From Actinomycetota bacterium (GTDB lineage Bacteria > Actinomycetota > UBA4738 > G016210805): a stretch of DNA of 16,955 bases. Position numbers and translations under genes: made by a program. The stretch covers positions 1-16,955 of the forward strand of contig JACQTL010000087.1 of NCBI GenBank assembly GCA_016210805.1, read 5' to 3'. Within the stretch, counting starts at the first letter, position 1. The number at the start of each line of letters is the position of its first letter. This document shows, one piece after another, positions 1 through 6,217 of the stretch. Below the pieces are notes generated by a model. It was given only the letters and a program-made list of their open reading frames with translations. It did no database searches and was not told the origin of the DNA.

Positions 1-388
1 GCAGGGCCCCCTGGGCCCGCACGATCCCCGGGCCGTACCAGAACATCGGGACGTGCTGCATGTACCGCCAGGGGACCGAGTGGCTGATCCCCCCGTCCAT
101 GTAGGCGAACCCCCGAGGGACGAGGATCATCCGCCCCGAACGCTCGGGGTGATAGCCGCGCCACAGGCGGAGCAGGACCTCCGCGGGCAGGTCCGTGGGG
201 AGGGCGGATCCGGCGGCCGCCCCGGACGACCCCGCCGCCGTGCCGGGGCCCGCGCTTCGGGATGGGACGCGGCTCCCCGGCGCCTGGCCCGTGCACGCGG
301 CCAGGAGAGCGGTCAGGGAGACCCCCGCCGCGCCCCGCAGGAACTCGCGGCGGGAGATCGGATGGGGTCCCGGTCGGTGTCGATCCAT
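1..388 (-). CDS. Tat-exported lipoprotein, alkaline phosphatase superfamily-like (partial, C-terminus outside window)
   Basis: The frame reads from ATG at 388 down to the window edge, giving 129 codons with no stop. The N-terminus is a textbook export signal: SRREFL at residues 12-17 is a twin-arginine motif, a hydrophobic stretch follows at 19-31, and LAAC at 29-32 is a lipobox with Cys32 as the lipidation site. A Gly/Ala/Ser-rich linker follows. Then comes a segment resembling the late part of alkaline phosphatase/type I phosphodiesterase proteins: SGRMILVPRG, the GGISHS motif (His likely a metal ligand in this superfamily), and HVPMFWYGPG. The expected role is an outer-face, lipid-anchored phosphatase, phosphodiesterase or sulfatase-like hydrolase. 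Because the late-domain motifs come soon after the signal, this may be a short or degenerate member rather than a full-length enzyme. The signal peptide call is strong; the family call is moderate. No clear Shine-Dalgarno precedes the ATG. Confidence 0.72.
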   Translation of the reverse strand, partial: MDRHRPGPHPISRREFLRGAAGVSLTALLAACTGQAPGSRVPSRSAGPGTAAGSSGAAAGSALPTDLPAEVLLRLWRGYHPERSGRMILVPRGFAYMDGGISHSVPWRYMQHVPMFWYGPGIVRAQGAL

Positions 389-593
389 CTGGGTCGGTCG
401 TGGGGGCGTCCGGAGGGCGCCGGCCCGCCGGGACCCGGCCATCCTATCCGAAGAACGTGGACGCACCTCCCGTCCGGGGGCGGGCCGGCCCCATATCATG
501 GCCCCCCCGCAGGAGGACCCATGTCGCACCGGGCCGCCGCCGGGACGCGATGTTCTGATACCGGCGGCGCGAGCCGGGGATCCGTGGCCGGGC
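389..593 (-). other. Intergenic stretch between DUF6504 gene and phosphatase-like gene
   Basis: These 205 bases separate two minus-strand genes. I see no convincing coding frame. The only recognisable element is a TAGGAT -10-like hexamer at 441-446 (minus strand). G/C-rich inverted stretches exist downstream of the DUF6504 stop, but they have imperfect arms and no U-tract, so I do not call a terminator. Confidence 0.5.
441..446 (-). promoter_or_regulatory. Possible -10 element (TAGGAT) for the phosphatase-like lipoprotein
   Basis: On the minus strand TAGGAT lies about 53 nt upstream of the ATG at 388. It sits inside the 14-mer TAGGATGGCCGGGT, which is repeated exactly upstream of the gene starting at 6192. 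No good -35 hexamer is visible at the usual spacing. The predicted transcript start would fall near 434, leaving a leader of about 46 nt. Confidence 0.4.
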
Positions 594-839
594 TCAGTCC
601 CACAGCCGCTCGAGGTGCCAGCGCCCCCCCAGGAGGTCGTGGTAGAGGTCCCACACCGCGCCTCCCCTGGCCTCCACCCGCCAGTACTCGCGGTCCCGGC
701 CGTCTTCCCACCACCGGCCCTCGATCCGCCACCGCCCGATCACGTCGCGCACCCGGTACCGCCGTCCCCGCCACGAGAACGACGCGGGCATCCCCGCGTC
801 CTGCTCGACCACGACCTCCTCGTCGTACCGCTTCGCCAT
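594..839 (-). CDS. DUF6504 family protein, probably SOS-regulated
   Basis: The gene encodes 81 residues, a normal length for the family, starting with ATG (MAKRYDEEV). Recognisable features are the N-terminal RYDE, the central FSWRGRRYRVRDVIGRW block with WW shortly after (residues about 21-44), YWRVEA, and a C-terminal LYHDLLGGRWHLERLWD-like end. These fit DUF6504, a small actinobacterial family of unknown biochemical role that, as I recall, often sits beside mutagenic DNA polymerase genes (DnaE2/ImuB type). Here no polymerase gene is adjacent within the window. A consensus sigma-70 promoter with a perfect LexA-type operator immediately precedes it, which links it to the DNA-damage response independently of gene neighbourhood. 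A weak GAGG Shine-Dalgarno lies about 10 nt before the ATG. The family assignment is from motif memory. Confidence 0.82.
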   Translation of the reverse strand: MAKRYDEEVVVEQDAGMPASFSWRGRRYRVRDVIGRWRIEGRWWEDGRDREYWRVEARGGAVWDLYHDLLGGRWHLERLWD

Positions 840-865
840 CCGGGGCCCGCCTCGTGGTGTCTCGT

Positions 866-881
866 TCGAACGTGTGTTCGA
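866..881 (-). promoter_or_regulatory. LexA (SOS) box upstream of DUF6504 gene
   Basis: The sequence is TCGAAC-GTGT-GTTCGA, a perfect palindrome with two 6-bp arms and a 4-bp centre, matching the Gram-positive/actinobacterial LexA consensus (CGAAC-N4-GTTCG) in every arm position. It begins 12 nt downstream of the -10 hexamer, so it covers roughly +6 to +21 of the predicted transcript and ends 26 nt before the ATG. Bound LexA there would block transcription directly. Confidence 0.88.
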
Positions 882-893
882 CGCGGGAGCGAG

Positions 894-922
894 AAGTTAC
901 TCCCCCCTTCCGCGCCTGTCAA
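894..922 (-). promoter_or_regulatory. Consensus sigma-70-type promoter for DUF6504 gene
   Basis: On the minus strand a perfect TTGACA (-35, plus coordinates 917-922) is followed by exactly 17 nt and TAACTT (-10, plus coordinates 894-899). This is the closest match to consensus in the window. It stands out against the surrounding G/C-rich sequence and directly abuts the LexA box. Confidence 0.85.
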
Positions 923-967
923 GCGGGTCCCGAGGTCGCCGCCAGGCTCCGATCGGCGCGGCGGGAC

Positions 968-973
968 TAGGAT
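968..973 (+). promoter_or_regulatory. -10 element for a probable leaderless transcript
   Basis: TAGGAT ends 7 nt before the GTG start codon at 981. At this spacing transcription would begin at or next to the start codon, giving a leaderless mRNA, which is common in actinobacteria. No Shine-Dalgarno-like sequence fits between, and no clear -35 hexamer is visible. Confidence 0.6.
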
Positions 974-980
974 TGGGGAC

Positions 981-1238
981 GTGATCGTCCTCGTCCTCGT
1001 CCTCCTCGTGATCGCGGCCGCCGGTGGGTGGCTCGGCGCCGTCCTCGAGGCCACCGCGATCATCGTCCTGTCGGTCGTGCTGGCCGTCCTGATCCTGATC
1101 GGCGGGAGCTACTACTACGTGCGCTACCGGCTCCGCCTGTTCGTCCGCGAGGCGGAGCGGCAGCGACGCGCGTACCCGGCCAGGGGCCGGCCGGCGACGG
1201 AGGTCGGGGAGGAGCGACCTCCGCCCGAGCTCGAGTAG
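981..1238 (+). CDS. Small two-helix membrane protein, unknown function
   Basis: The gene encodes 85 residues from a GTG at 981. I chose this start because a TAGGAT -10 hexamer sits 7 nt upstream and the protein then opens directly with a hydrophobic segment. Two membrane helices are apparent, at about residues 2-20 (IVLVLVLLVIAAAGGWL) and about 25-47 (ending IGGSYYYVRYRL). A cytoplasmic, Arg-rich and then acidic/proline tail follows (REAERQRRAYPARG, ending in PPPELE). The positive residues just after helix 2 favour both termini being cytoplasmic. I recognise no named family. The next gene begins 5 nt after its stop, so the two are probably co-transcribed. CTCGTC hexamers repeated near 987-1013 encode the LVLVL run and are explained by coding. 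Confidence 0.65.
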   Translation: MIVLVLVLLVIAAAGGWLGAVLEATAIIVLSVVLAVLILIGGSYYYVRYRLRLFVREAERQRRAYPARGRPATEVGEERPPPELE

Positions 1239-1243
1239 CGCCG

Positions 1244-1864
1244 GTGCCCGAGGACCACCCGGCGGCAGAGGGCGACCTCCCCGTGGAGCCAGCCTCGGCT
1301 GACGACGCCCCCCAGGTGGCCCGGCTGCACGCGGCGGCCATATCCGAGGGCTTCCTGTCCACCCTGGGGCCCAGGTTCCTGACCCTCTTGTACCGCTCGA
1401 TGGCCGGATCCGAACGGGCGGTGCTCCTGGTGGCCCGGGAGGGCGAGGCGGTGCGGGGCTTCGTCGCCGGGGCGGTGGCCCCCGGAGCCTTCTACCGCGA
1501 GTTCCTCCGCCGCCACGCCCCGGCGGCCGCCGTGCTCCTGGCCGGCCGGGCCCTCCGGCCTCGCGTGGCCCGGCGGATCCTGGAGACCCTCCGCCACCTG
1601 GGCAGGGAGGGCGGCGGCGGGCCGGAGCTCCTGTCGATCGCCGTCGCTCCTCTTGCCCGGCGGACCGGCCTGGCCTCCCGCCTGGTCCGGGAGCTCGAGG
1701 ACGAGCTCGGGACCAGGGGGGCCGAGCGGCTGGCCGTAGTGGTGGGGACCGACAACCAGCCGGCCCGGTCGCTGTACGAGGCCGTGGGGTTCGAGCTCGC
1801 CGGGGACGTGGAGGTCCACGCCGGGAGGCCCTCCGTGCGCTACGCCAAGCCCCTGTCCCCCTGA
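1244..1864 (+). CDS. GNAT family N-acetyltransferase
   Basis: The gene encodes 206 residues from the GTG at 1244. A GTG at 1283 (193 residues) has a better-placed GAGGG Shine-Dalgarno and starts right at the domain (VEPASADDAPQVARLH), so the true start is uncertain. The fold signature is clear: the opening xPASADDAPQVARLH strand-helix; then VLLVAREGEAVRGFVAG; then LLSIAVAPLARRTGLASRLV, where RRTGLA is the acetyl-CoA pyrophosphate-binding loop ((R/Q)xxGx(G/A)); then the late VGTDNQPARSLYEAVGFELAG motif typical of GNATs. The substrate cannot be read from sequence. It probably shares a transcript with the small membrane protein just upstream. Its last 25 bases overlap the tail of the convergent phosphoglycosyl transferase gene. 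Confidence 0.85.
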   Translation: MPEDHPAAEGDLPVEPASADDAPQVARLHAAAISEGFLSTLGPRFLTLLYRSMAGSERAVLLVAREGEAVRGFVAGAVAPGAFYREFLRRHAPAAAVLLAGRALRPRVARRILETLRHLGREGGGGPELLSIAVAPLARRTGLASRLVRELEDELGTRGAERLAVVVGTDNQPARSLYEAVGFELAGDVEVHAGRPSVRYAKPLSP

Positions 1865-2829
1865 GGACCGGCGCCCCGGCCGGAGACGAAGCCCCCCGCG
1901 AACAGCCCGGCCACGGCCAGGGCCCACGCTCCCCCCGTCGTGGCCAGGGCGGCGGGGACGGGCAGCGCGGCGGCGGCCAGGCCGATCGCGCCGAGGACGG
2001 CGTGGATCGCGTAGGAGACCGCCAGGCACTCGGACACGGAGAGCCCCCTGGCCCTGAGCTGGTCGTAGATGTGTCCCCGGTCGTTGACCATCACCGGGAC
2101 CCGGCCCACCGTCCGCCGGAGGACGGAGAGCACGAGGTCGAGGAGGTAAAGGCCCAGGCAGCTCGCCGCCCCGGCCAGGGCCGGGACCGTCCGCCCGGCG
2201 GCCAGCACCGCCACGGCCAGCCCGCCGCCCAGGAGGTAGGCCCCGCTGTCGCCCAGGAACAGCCGGGCCGGCGGGAGGTTGTGATACAGGAACCCGGCCG
2301 ACGCCGCGGCCAGCGCGATGGCCAGCGAGCTCGAGCGGTCCGCCCCGGCGGCCACCATGGCCACCCCCACGCCCGAGATCACGGCCAGCCCGGCGGCCAG
2401 CCCGTCCATGCCGTCCACCATGTTCACCGCGTTCACCGTCGCCGCGAACAGCAGGACGGCCCCCGTCCAGGCCAGGGCCGCCCCGGGCAGGGCGGTGGCC
2501 CTGATCCCCCACCCGGCCAGGACCAGGCCCAGGCCGAGCTCCGCGGCGAGGCGGGCGGCGGGGGGGAGCCGGAACACGTCGTCGGCCAGGCCGACCAGCC
2601 CCACCCCGAACACTGCCACGGCCACGGCCCAGGGCAGGGGCCACCCCCCCCAGGCCAGGGCCGCCGCCGCGCCGGCGCCCACGGCTACCCCCCCCAGGTA
2701 GGGCACGGGGCGGGCGTGGGGCTTGAGGGCGGCGTCGGGCCGGTCCATGGCGCCCAGCCGCGGGGCCGCCCACCGCACGGCGAACCCGACCGCCAGGGCG
2801 ACCGGGAAGGCCACCGCGGCCCGGATCAC
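1840..2829 (-). CDS. WecA/MraY-like polyprenyl-phosphate sugar-1-phosphate transferase
   Basis: The gene encodes 329 residues, usual for the polytopic phosphoglycosyl transferase family (glycosyltransferase family 4 in the older Pfam sense). It transfers a sugar-1-phosphate from a UDP-sugar to undecaprenyl or decaprenyl phosphate and so starts lipid-linked glycan assembly. Family motifs appear in order: PYLGG at 43-47, the Asp pair in LADDV (83-84), NAVNMVDGMDGL at 133-144 (catalytic Asp region), FLGDSG at 191-196, and NDRGHIYDQL at 249-258. The last carries one His where WecA proteins often have HxHH, a variant I associate with actinobacterial members. About ten membrane helices alternate through the protein. 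The GTG start overlaps the preceding stop by 4 nt (GTGA). It is the last gene of the minus-strand operon and runs 25 nt into the convergent GNAT gene. Confidence 0.9.
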   Translation of the reverse strand: MIRAAVAFPVALAVGFAVRWAAPRLGAMDRPDAALKPHARPVPYLGGVAVGAGAAAALAWGGWPLPWAVAVAVFGVGLVGLADDVFRLPPAARLAAELGLGLVLAGWGIRATALPGAALAWTGAVLLFAATVNAVNMVDGMDGLAAGLAVISGVGVAMVAAGADRSSSLAIALAAASAGFLYHNLPPARLFLGDSGAYLLGGGLAVAVLAAGRTVPALAGAASCLGLYLLDLVLSVLRRTVGRVPVMVNDRGHIYDQLRARGLSVSECLAVSYAIHAVLGAIGLAAAALPVPAALATTGGAWALAVAGLFAGGFVSGRGAGPQGDRGLA

Positions 2830-4013
2830 GCGCCCTCCCGGTCCGGGCGGGGCGCGGGGATCCCCCGGGCGGCCAGGAGCCGCAGGTAGACCTCCAGCGT
2901 TCGGCGCACCACGTCCTCCTCGTCGAAGCGGGCCACGGCCCGCGACCGCCCGGCCTCCCCCATCCGCCCGGCCAGGCCGGGGTCGGTGACCAGGGTCCGG
3001 ATGGCCCGGGCCAGCTCGCCGGGGTCGCGGGGGGGCACCAGGATCCCGGTCTCGCCGGGGGCCACCACCTCCCGGCACCCCCGGATGTCGGTGGCCACCA
3101 CCGGGCGGGCCATGGCCATGGCCTCGATCGCCGAGCGGGGGACGCCCTCACGGTGAGAGGGCAGGGCGAAGACGTCGAAGGCCGCGTACACCGGGGGCAT
3201 GTCCCACTCCTCGCCGTGGAACACGACCCCGGCGGCCCGGGCCGCCTCCACGGCCGCCGGTCCCAGGCGGTCCTCCTTCCCCGGCTCGTCCGGGCCCACC
3301 ACCACGAAGCGAAGCCGGGGGAGCTCCCCCCGCAGGGCCGAGGCCGCCTCGAAGAGCTCCTCGTGGCCCTTCTCCCGGACCAGGCGGCCCACGGTCCCCA
3401 CCACGACGTCGCCCTCGGCGGCCCCCCACGACCGGCGGAGGGCCGCCGCGGCGCCGGGATCGACCGCGGCCGGGTCGAACCGCCGGACGTCGACCCCGTT
3501 GCCCAGCCACCCCGCCCGGGAAGCCGGTACCATCCGGGTCCGGAGGGCGAACGAGTGGTCCTCCTCGCTCTGGAACAGCTCGTGGTGGGACAGGCGCCCG
3601 GCCAACCGCTCCGCGGCGCGGATCGCCGACCGGCGGAGGGGAGGGAGGGCCGGGTTCGCGTACAGGCCGTGGACGGTGTTCACGACGACGGGGACGCGAG
3701 CCGTCCGGGCGGCCACCCGCCCCAGCACCCCGCTCTTCGGGTTGTGGGTGTGCACGATCGTGGGGGCCTCCCGCCGGAACAGCCGGTGCAGCTCCCCGAG
3801 GGCCCTGGCGTCCCGCCCGGGGGTCCAGCTCCGGGTGAGTGAGGGCACCGCCAGGTGCCCGATCCCCTCGGCCTCCAGCGCCGCGACGTGGGGGCCGGGG
3901 GCCGAGGCCCCGATCACCTCGAACCCCTCCTCCGCGAACCGACGGAGCTGGTACGAGAGCAGCGCCCGGAGCGAGAGGTCCACGGTGGTCAGGTGGATCA
4001 GCCGGGGCCTCAT
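2826..4013 (-). CDS. GT4-family (GT-B fold) glycosyltransferase
   Basis: The gene encodes 395 residues from ATG at 4013, in a 4-nt ATGA overlap with the upstream deacetylase stop. The N-terminal domain resembles EpsD/CapM/PglA-type enzymes: LIHLTTVDLSLRALLSYQL at the start, IVHTHNPKSGVLGRVAA at about 86-102, and VNTVHGLYAN at about 111-120. The C-terminal nucleotide-sugar domain has GNGVD (171-175), VGTVGRLVREKG (about 195-206) and the EX7E signature from E289 to E297. The likely role is transfer of a sugar from a UDP-sugar to a lipid-linked intermediate at the cytoplasmic membrane face. The specific sugar is not predictable. It is followed by the phosphoglycosyl transferase gene, again with a 4-nt overlap, so both steps are tightly co-expressed. 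Confidence 0.92.
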   Translation of the reverse strand: MRPRLIHLTTVDLSLRALLSYQLRRFAEEGFEVIGASAPGPHVAALEAEGIGHLAVPSLTRSWTPGRDARALGELHRLFRREAPTIVHTHNPKSGVLGRVAARTARVPVVVNTVHGLYANPALPPLRRSAIRAAERLAGRLSHHELFQSEEDHSFALRTRMVPASRAGWLGNGVDVRRFDPAAVDPGAAAALRRSWGAAEGDVVVGTVGRLVREKGHEELFEAASALRGELPRLRFVVVGPDEPGKEDRLGPAAVEAARAAGVVFHGEEWDMPPVYAAFDVFALPSHREGVPRSAIEAMAMARPVVATDIRGCREVVAPGETGILVPPRDPGELARAIRTLVTDPGLAGRMGEAGRSRAVARFDEEDVVRRTLEVYLRLLAARGIPAPRPDREGA

Positions 4014-4849
4014 CGGCGCCGCCCGCTCCACCGCATGTGCCCGTACAGGCGGTCCTCGAGGGGGCGGATCCCGTCCAGGCGACGGCGGAAGAAGAACAGG
4101 CCGTCGCTCGCCCGGACCGGGGTCCGGGCCACGCGGTGCGGCGCCAGCCCCCCGGCCAGGTTCTTCGTCCCCTCGGCGGCCACCGCGTAGGAGTAGTGCC
4201 GGGCGATCACGTCCTCGTGGCCGACCACCGCTCGCGGGTAGGCGAACCCGGTCACGGCGACCCCCAGGCGGGACTCCAGGAGGTCCCTGGACCGCCGGGC
4301 CTCCTCGTCGGCCTCGGAGGCGGACAGGCGGTCGAAGCTCCGGTGGGTGTGCGAGTGCGATCCCACCGTGAGGAGCCCCGACCCGAGCATCTCGCCGATC
4401 TGGTCCCATGACAGCGGGGCGGGCCGCTCGCCGGAGGCCCCCCGGCCCCGGGACAGGGGAGGCGGGACCTCGCCCTCCACGAACCCCGTGGCCACGAACA
4501 GGGTGGCCGGCAGGCCCATTTCCCGCAGGACGGGCCAGGCCCTCGTGTAGACGTCGGCGTAACCGTCGTCGAACGTCACCGCGGCCAGGTCCCGCGGGGG
4601 AGCCCCCTCCGCCATCCTGTCCAGCCCCACCTCGAGCGGGACCACGTCGGCCCGCCGGCGGAGGACCCGCATCTGGTCCTCGAACACCCGGGCCGGGAGG
4701 TCCATCTCCTCACCCATGCCCGCCCCCACCCGGTGGTAGATCAGGACGAACAGCCCGGGCTCGCGCTCCCGGCCGGCCCAGGCCGCGGGGAGGAGGACCA
4801 GCTTCACGCCCTTCTTGGCCCAGGAGACGACGGTGAACCGGGGGTTCAC
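4010..4849 (-). CDS. Polysaccharide deacetylase (NodB homology, CE4 type)
   Basis: The gene encodes 279 residues from a GTG at 4849 that overlaps the preceding stop by 4 nt (GTGA). The N-terminus (KLVLLPAAW) is only weakly hydrophobic, and no cleavable signal is obvious. CE4 motifs are present: VTFDDGYADV at 91-100 (motif 1; Asp94 likely the base, Asp95 the metal ligand), GSHSHTH at 153-159 (motif 2; His155 and His159 as metal ligands), and FAYPRAVVG at 202-210 (motif 3). The expected reaction is removal of N- or O-acetyl groups from a glycan or a lipid-linked sugar. Lack of a clear signal peptide and its place between glycosyltransferases suggest action on a biosynthetic intermediate rather than on finished wall polymer; that part is inference. 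Confidence 0.9.
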   Translation of the reverse strand: MNPRFTVVSWAKKGVKLVLLPAAWAGREREPGLFVLIYHRVGAGMGEEMDLPARVFEDQMRVLRRRADVVPLEVGLDRMAEGAPPRDLAAVTFDDGYADVYTRAWPVLREMGLPATLFVATGFVEGEVPPPLSRGRGASGERPAPLSWDQIGEMLGSGLLTVGSHSHTHRSFDRLSASEADEEARRSRDLLESRLGVAVTGFAYPRAVVGHEDVIARHYSYAVAAEGTKNLAGGLAPHRVARTPVRASDGLFFFRRRLDGIRPLEDRLYGHMRWSGRRR

Positions 4850-6192
4850 GTCCGGGCGGCCACGGTCCGCTCGTCCGCCTCGCGCCGGAGCCGGACCGAT
4901 CGCACCATGCACGGGAGCATCAGCAGGTACGGGAGGACCTGCGTCCGCTGGCGGGCCAGCAGCCCGAAGTTGGTGAGCGACGACAGGATGATCGACAGGG
5001 ACAGGAACGCGCCGACCACGAGGAGCACCATCCCGTTCCGCCGCCAGCTCCAGATCCCTCGCCACACCTCCCGCCGCCGCCACGACAGGAGGCCGATCAG
5101 GAACACCCCCTCCACGGCGGTGAGGGCCGGGAGCAGGCCGCCGGCCTCCCACGGGAAGGGGCGGAAGTTCACGGTGAGGAGCGCGGTGAAGAACCCGAGG
5201 GGCGAGAAGGGGGTCGGGGCCGAGAAGTTGGACCCCGAGCCCCCCGGGCCCCCCGTGAACTCCACGGAGTGCTGGGACTCGAACGCCTCCACGGCGCTCT
5301 CCGCCCCCACCGAGGACAGCGTGCTGCCGACCGCGGAGTAGGCCACGACGGCGAGCAGCGGGACCATGACTATCCAGGTCAGGGCCTGGACCTGGAGCGA
5401 GCGGGCCTGCCGGGGCCGGAGGACGAACGCCGCCGCGCCGGCCACGGCCAGGGCCGCCGCCATGGGCGGGCGGACCATGAACGTCCCGGCCAGCCCGATC
5501 AGGGCCACCGCCGAGCCCTTCAGCAACGACCGGCGTAATAGCACCGCGAAGCCGTACGTGGCGATGCCCAGGAACAGCATGATCACGGCGTCCTTGCCGA
5601 GCGAGGACGGCCAGTACCACATCGAGGGCAGCAGGAAGATCAGGAGCGCGAAGAGCTTGTGGCTCCCCTCCGGGAACGACACGCGGAAGGCCCGGTAGAA
5701 GAACCAGGCCCCCACGAACGACAGCACCGAGTGGATCAGGAACCCGCCCAGGAACGTGGGCCCCGTGAACGCGAACAGGAGCCCGGTGGTCCAGTCGATG
5801 AACGGCGTCCCGTAGTACGGCGGCTGGAGCGCCGGGATGTCCAGCGCGCGGAACTCCGGCCCGAGCTGGACCCCGGCGCCGTAGTACCCGTTGGCGTCGG
5901 CCACCCCGTGGTAGACGTTCTTGATGATGAAGAAGCGGAGCAGCGCCCCCACCACGTGGGCCAGCAGGGCCAGGGCCAGGAAGCGCCGGCTGATCGACGG
6001 GTCCCTGGCCACGGCCCGCGGTATCCAGAAGCCGGCCACCACGGCCACGATCGCCGTGAGGGCCAGGTACATCTGGGCGTCCGGGTCGACCCGCCCCAGG
6101 AGGCCGGCGGCCAGGCCGGCCCCGCCCAGGATCAGGAACCACGAGATCCCGGAGACCGGCCCCCGGTCGATCGCGCTGGGATGCGTGCTCAC
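4846..6192 (-). CDS. Polytopic membrane protein, possible Wzy-type polysaccharide polymerase
   Basis: The gene encodes 448 residues starting with GTG at 6192 (MSTHPSAIDRG). I count roughly ten or more hydrophobic helices, with a longer polar loop in the second half (about residues 285-325, containing SQHSVEFTGGPGGSGSNFS). Conserved-looking pieces include YYGAGVQLG, YYGTPFIDWTTG, PSSLGKDAVIMLFLG and NFGLLARQRTQVLPYLL. Length, multi-pass topology, a large loop and the setting between polysaccharide enzymes resemble O-antigen/exopolysaccharide polymerases (Wzy/EpsG-like), but these families diverge greatly, and a GT-C or ligase-like role is also possible. A TAGGAT hexamer 6 nt before the start suggests a leaderless promoter inside the operon. 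The deacetylase start overlaps its stop by 4 nt. Confidence 0.6.
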   Translation of the reverse strand: MSTHPSAIDRGPVSGISWFLILGGAGLAAGLLGRVDPDAQMYLALTAIVAVVAGFWIPRAVARDPSISRRFLALALLAHVVGALLRFFIIKNVYHGVADANGYYGAGVQLGPEFRALDIPALQPPYYGTPFIDWTTGLLFAFTGPTFLGGFLIHSVLSFVGAWFFYRAFRVSFPEGSHKLFALLIFLLPSMWYWPSSLGKDAVIMLFLGIATYGFAVLLRRSLLKGSAVALIGLAGTFMVRPPMAAALAVAGAAAFVLRPRQARSLQVQALTWIVMVPLLAVVAYSAVGSTLSSVGAESAVEAFESQHSVEFTGGPGGSGSNFSAPTPFSPLGFFTALLTVNFRPFPWEAGGLLPALTAVEGVFLIGLLSWRRREVWRGIWSWRRNGMVLLVVGAFLSLSIILSSLTNFGLLARQRTQVLPYLLMLPCMVRSVRLRREADERTVAART

Positions 6193-6198
6193 CCGGCC

Positions 6199-6204
6199 AT
6201 CCTA
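6199..6204 (-). promoter_or_regulatory. Internal -10 element, probable leaderless start for the polymerase-like gene
   Basis: On the minus strand TAGGAT is followed by 6 nt (GGCCGG) and the GTG start at 6192, so transcription would start at the codon itself. The element fills the 25-bp gap between the GNAT stop and this gene, the largest gap in the minus operon. No strong -35 is visible. The 14-mer TAGGATGGCCGGGT also occurs at 433-446. Confidence 0.5.
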
Positions 6205-6217
6205 CGGGGCGAAGGGG

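Noticed and set aside
520..593. Possible intrinsic terminator after the DUF6504 gene
   Set aside because: G/C-rich arms exist but pair imperfectly and no U-tract follows on the minus strand.
53..970. Plus-strand open frames over the phosphatase-like and DUF6504 genes
   Set aside because: They have Pro/Arg-rich sequence without recognisable features and are antisense to genes with export-signal, family and promoter evidence.
987..1013. CTCGTC short tandem repeats
   Set aside because: They encode the Leu/Val run of the first membrane helix; codon bias is enough to explain them.
1124..3151. Very long open frame on the minus strand (675 codons) across the GNAT, phosphoglycosyl transferase and GT4 genes
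   Set aside because: It has Arg/Gly/Pro-rich composition with no domain signature and overlaps genes with clear motifs. High GC makes stop codons rare in shadow frames.
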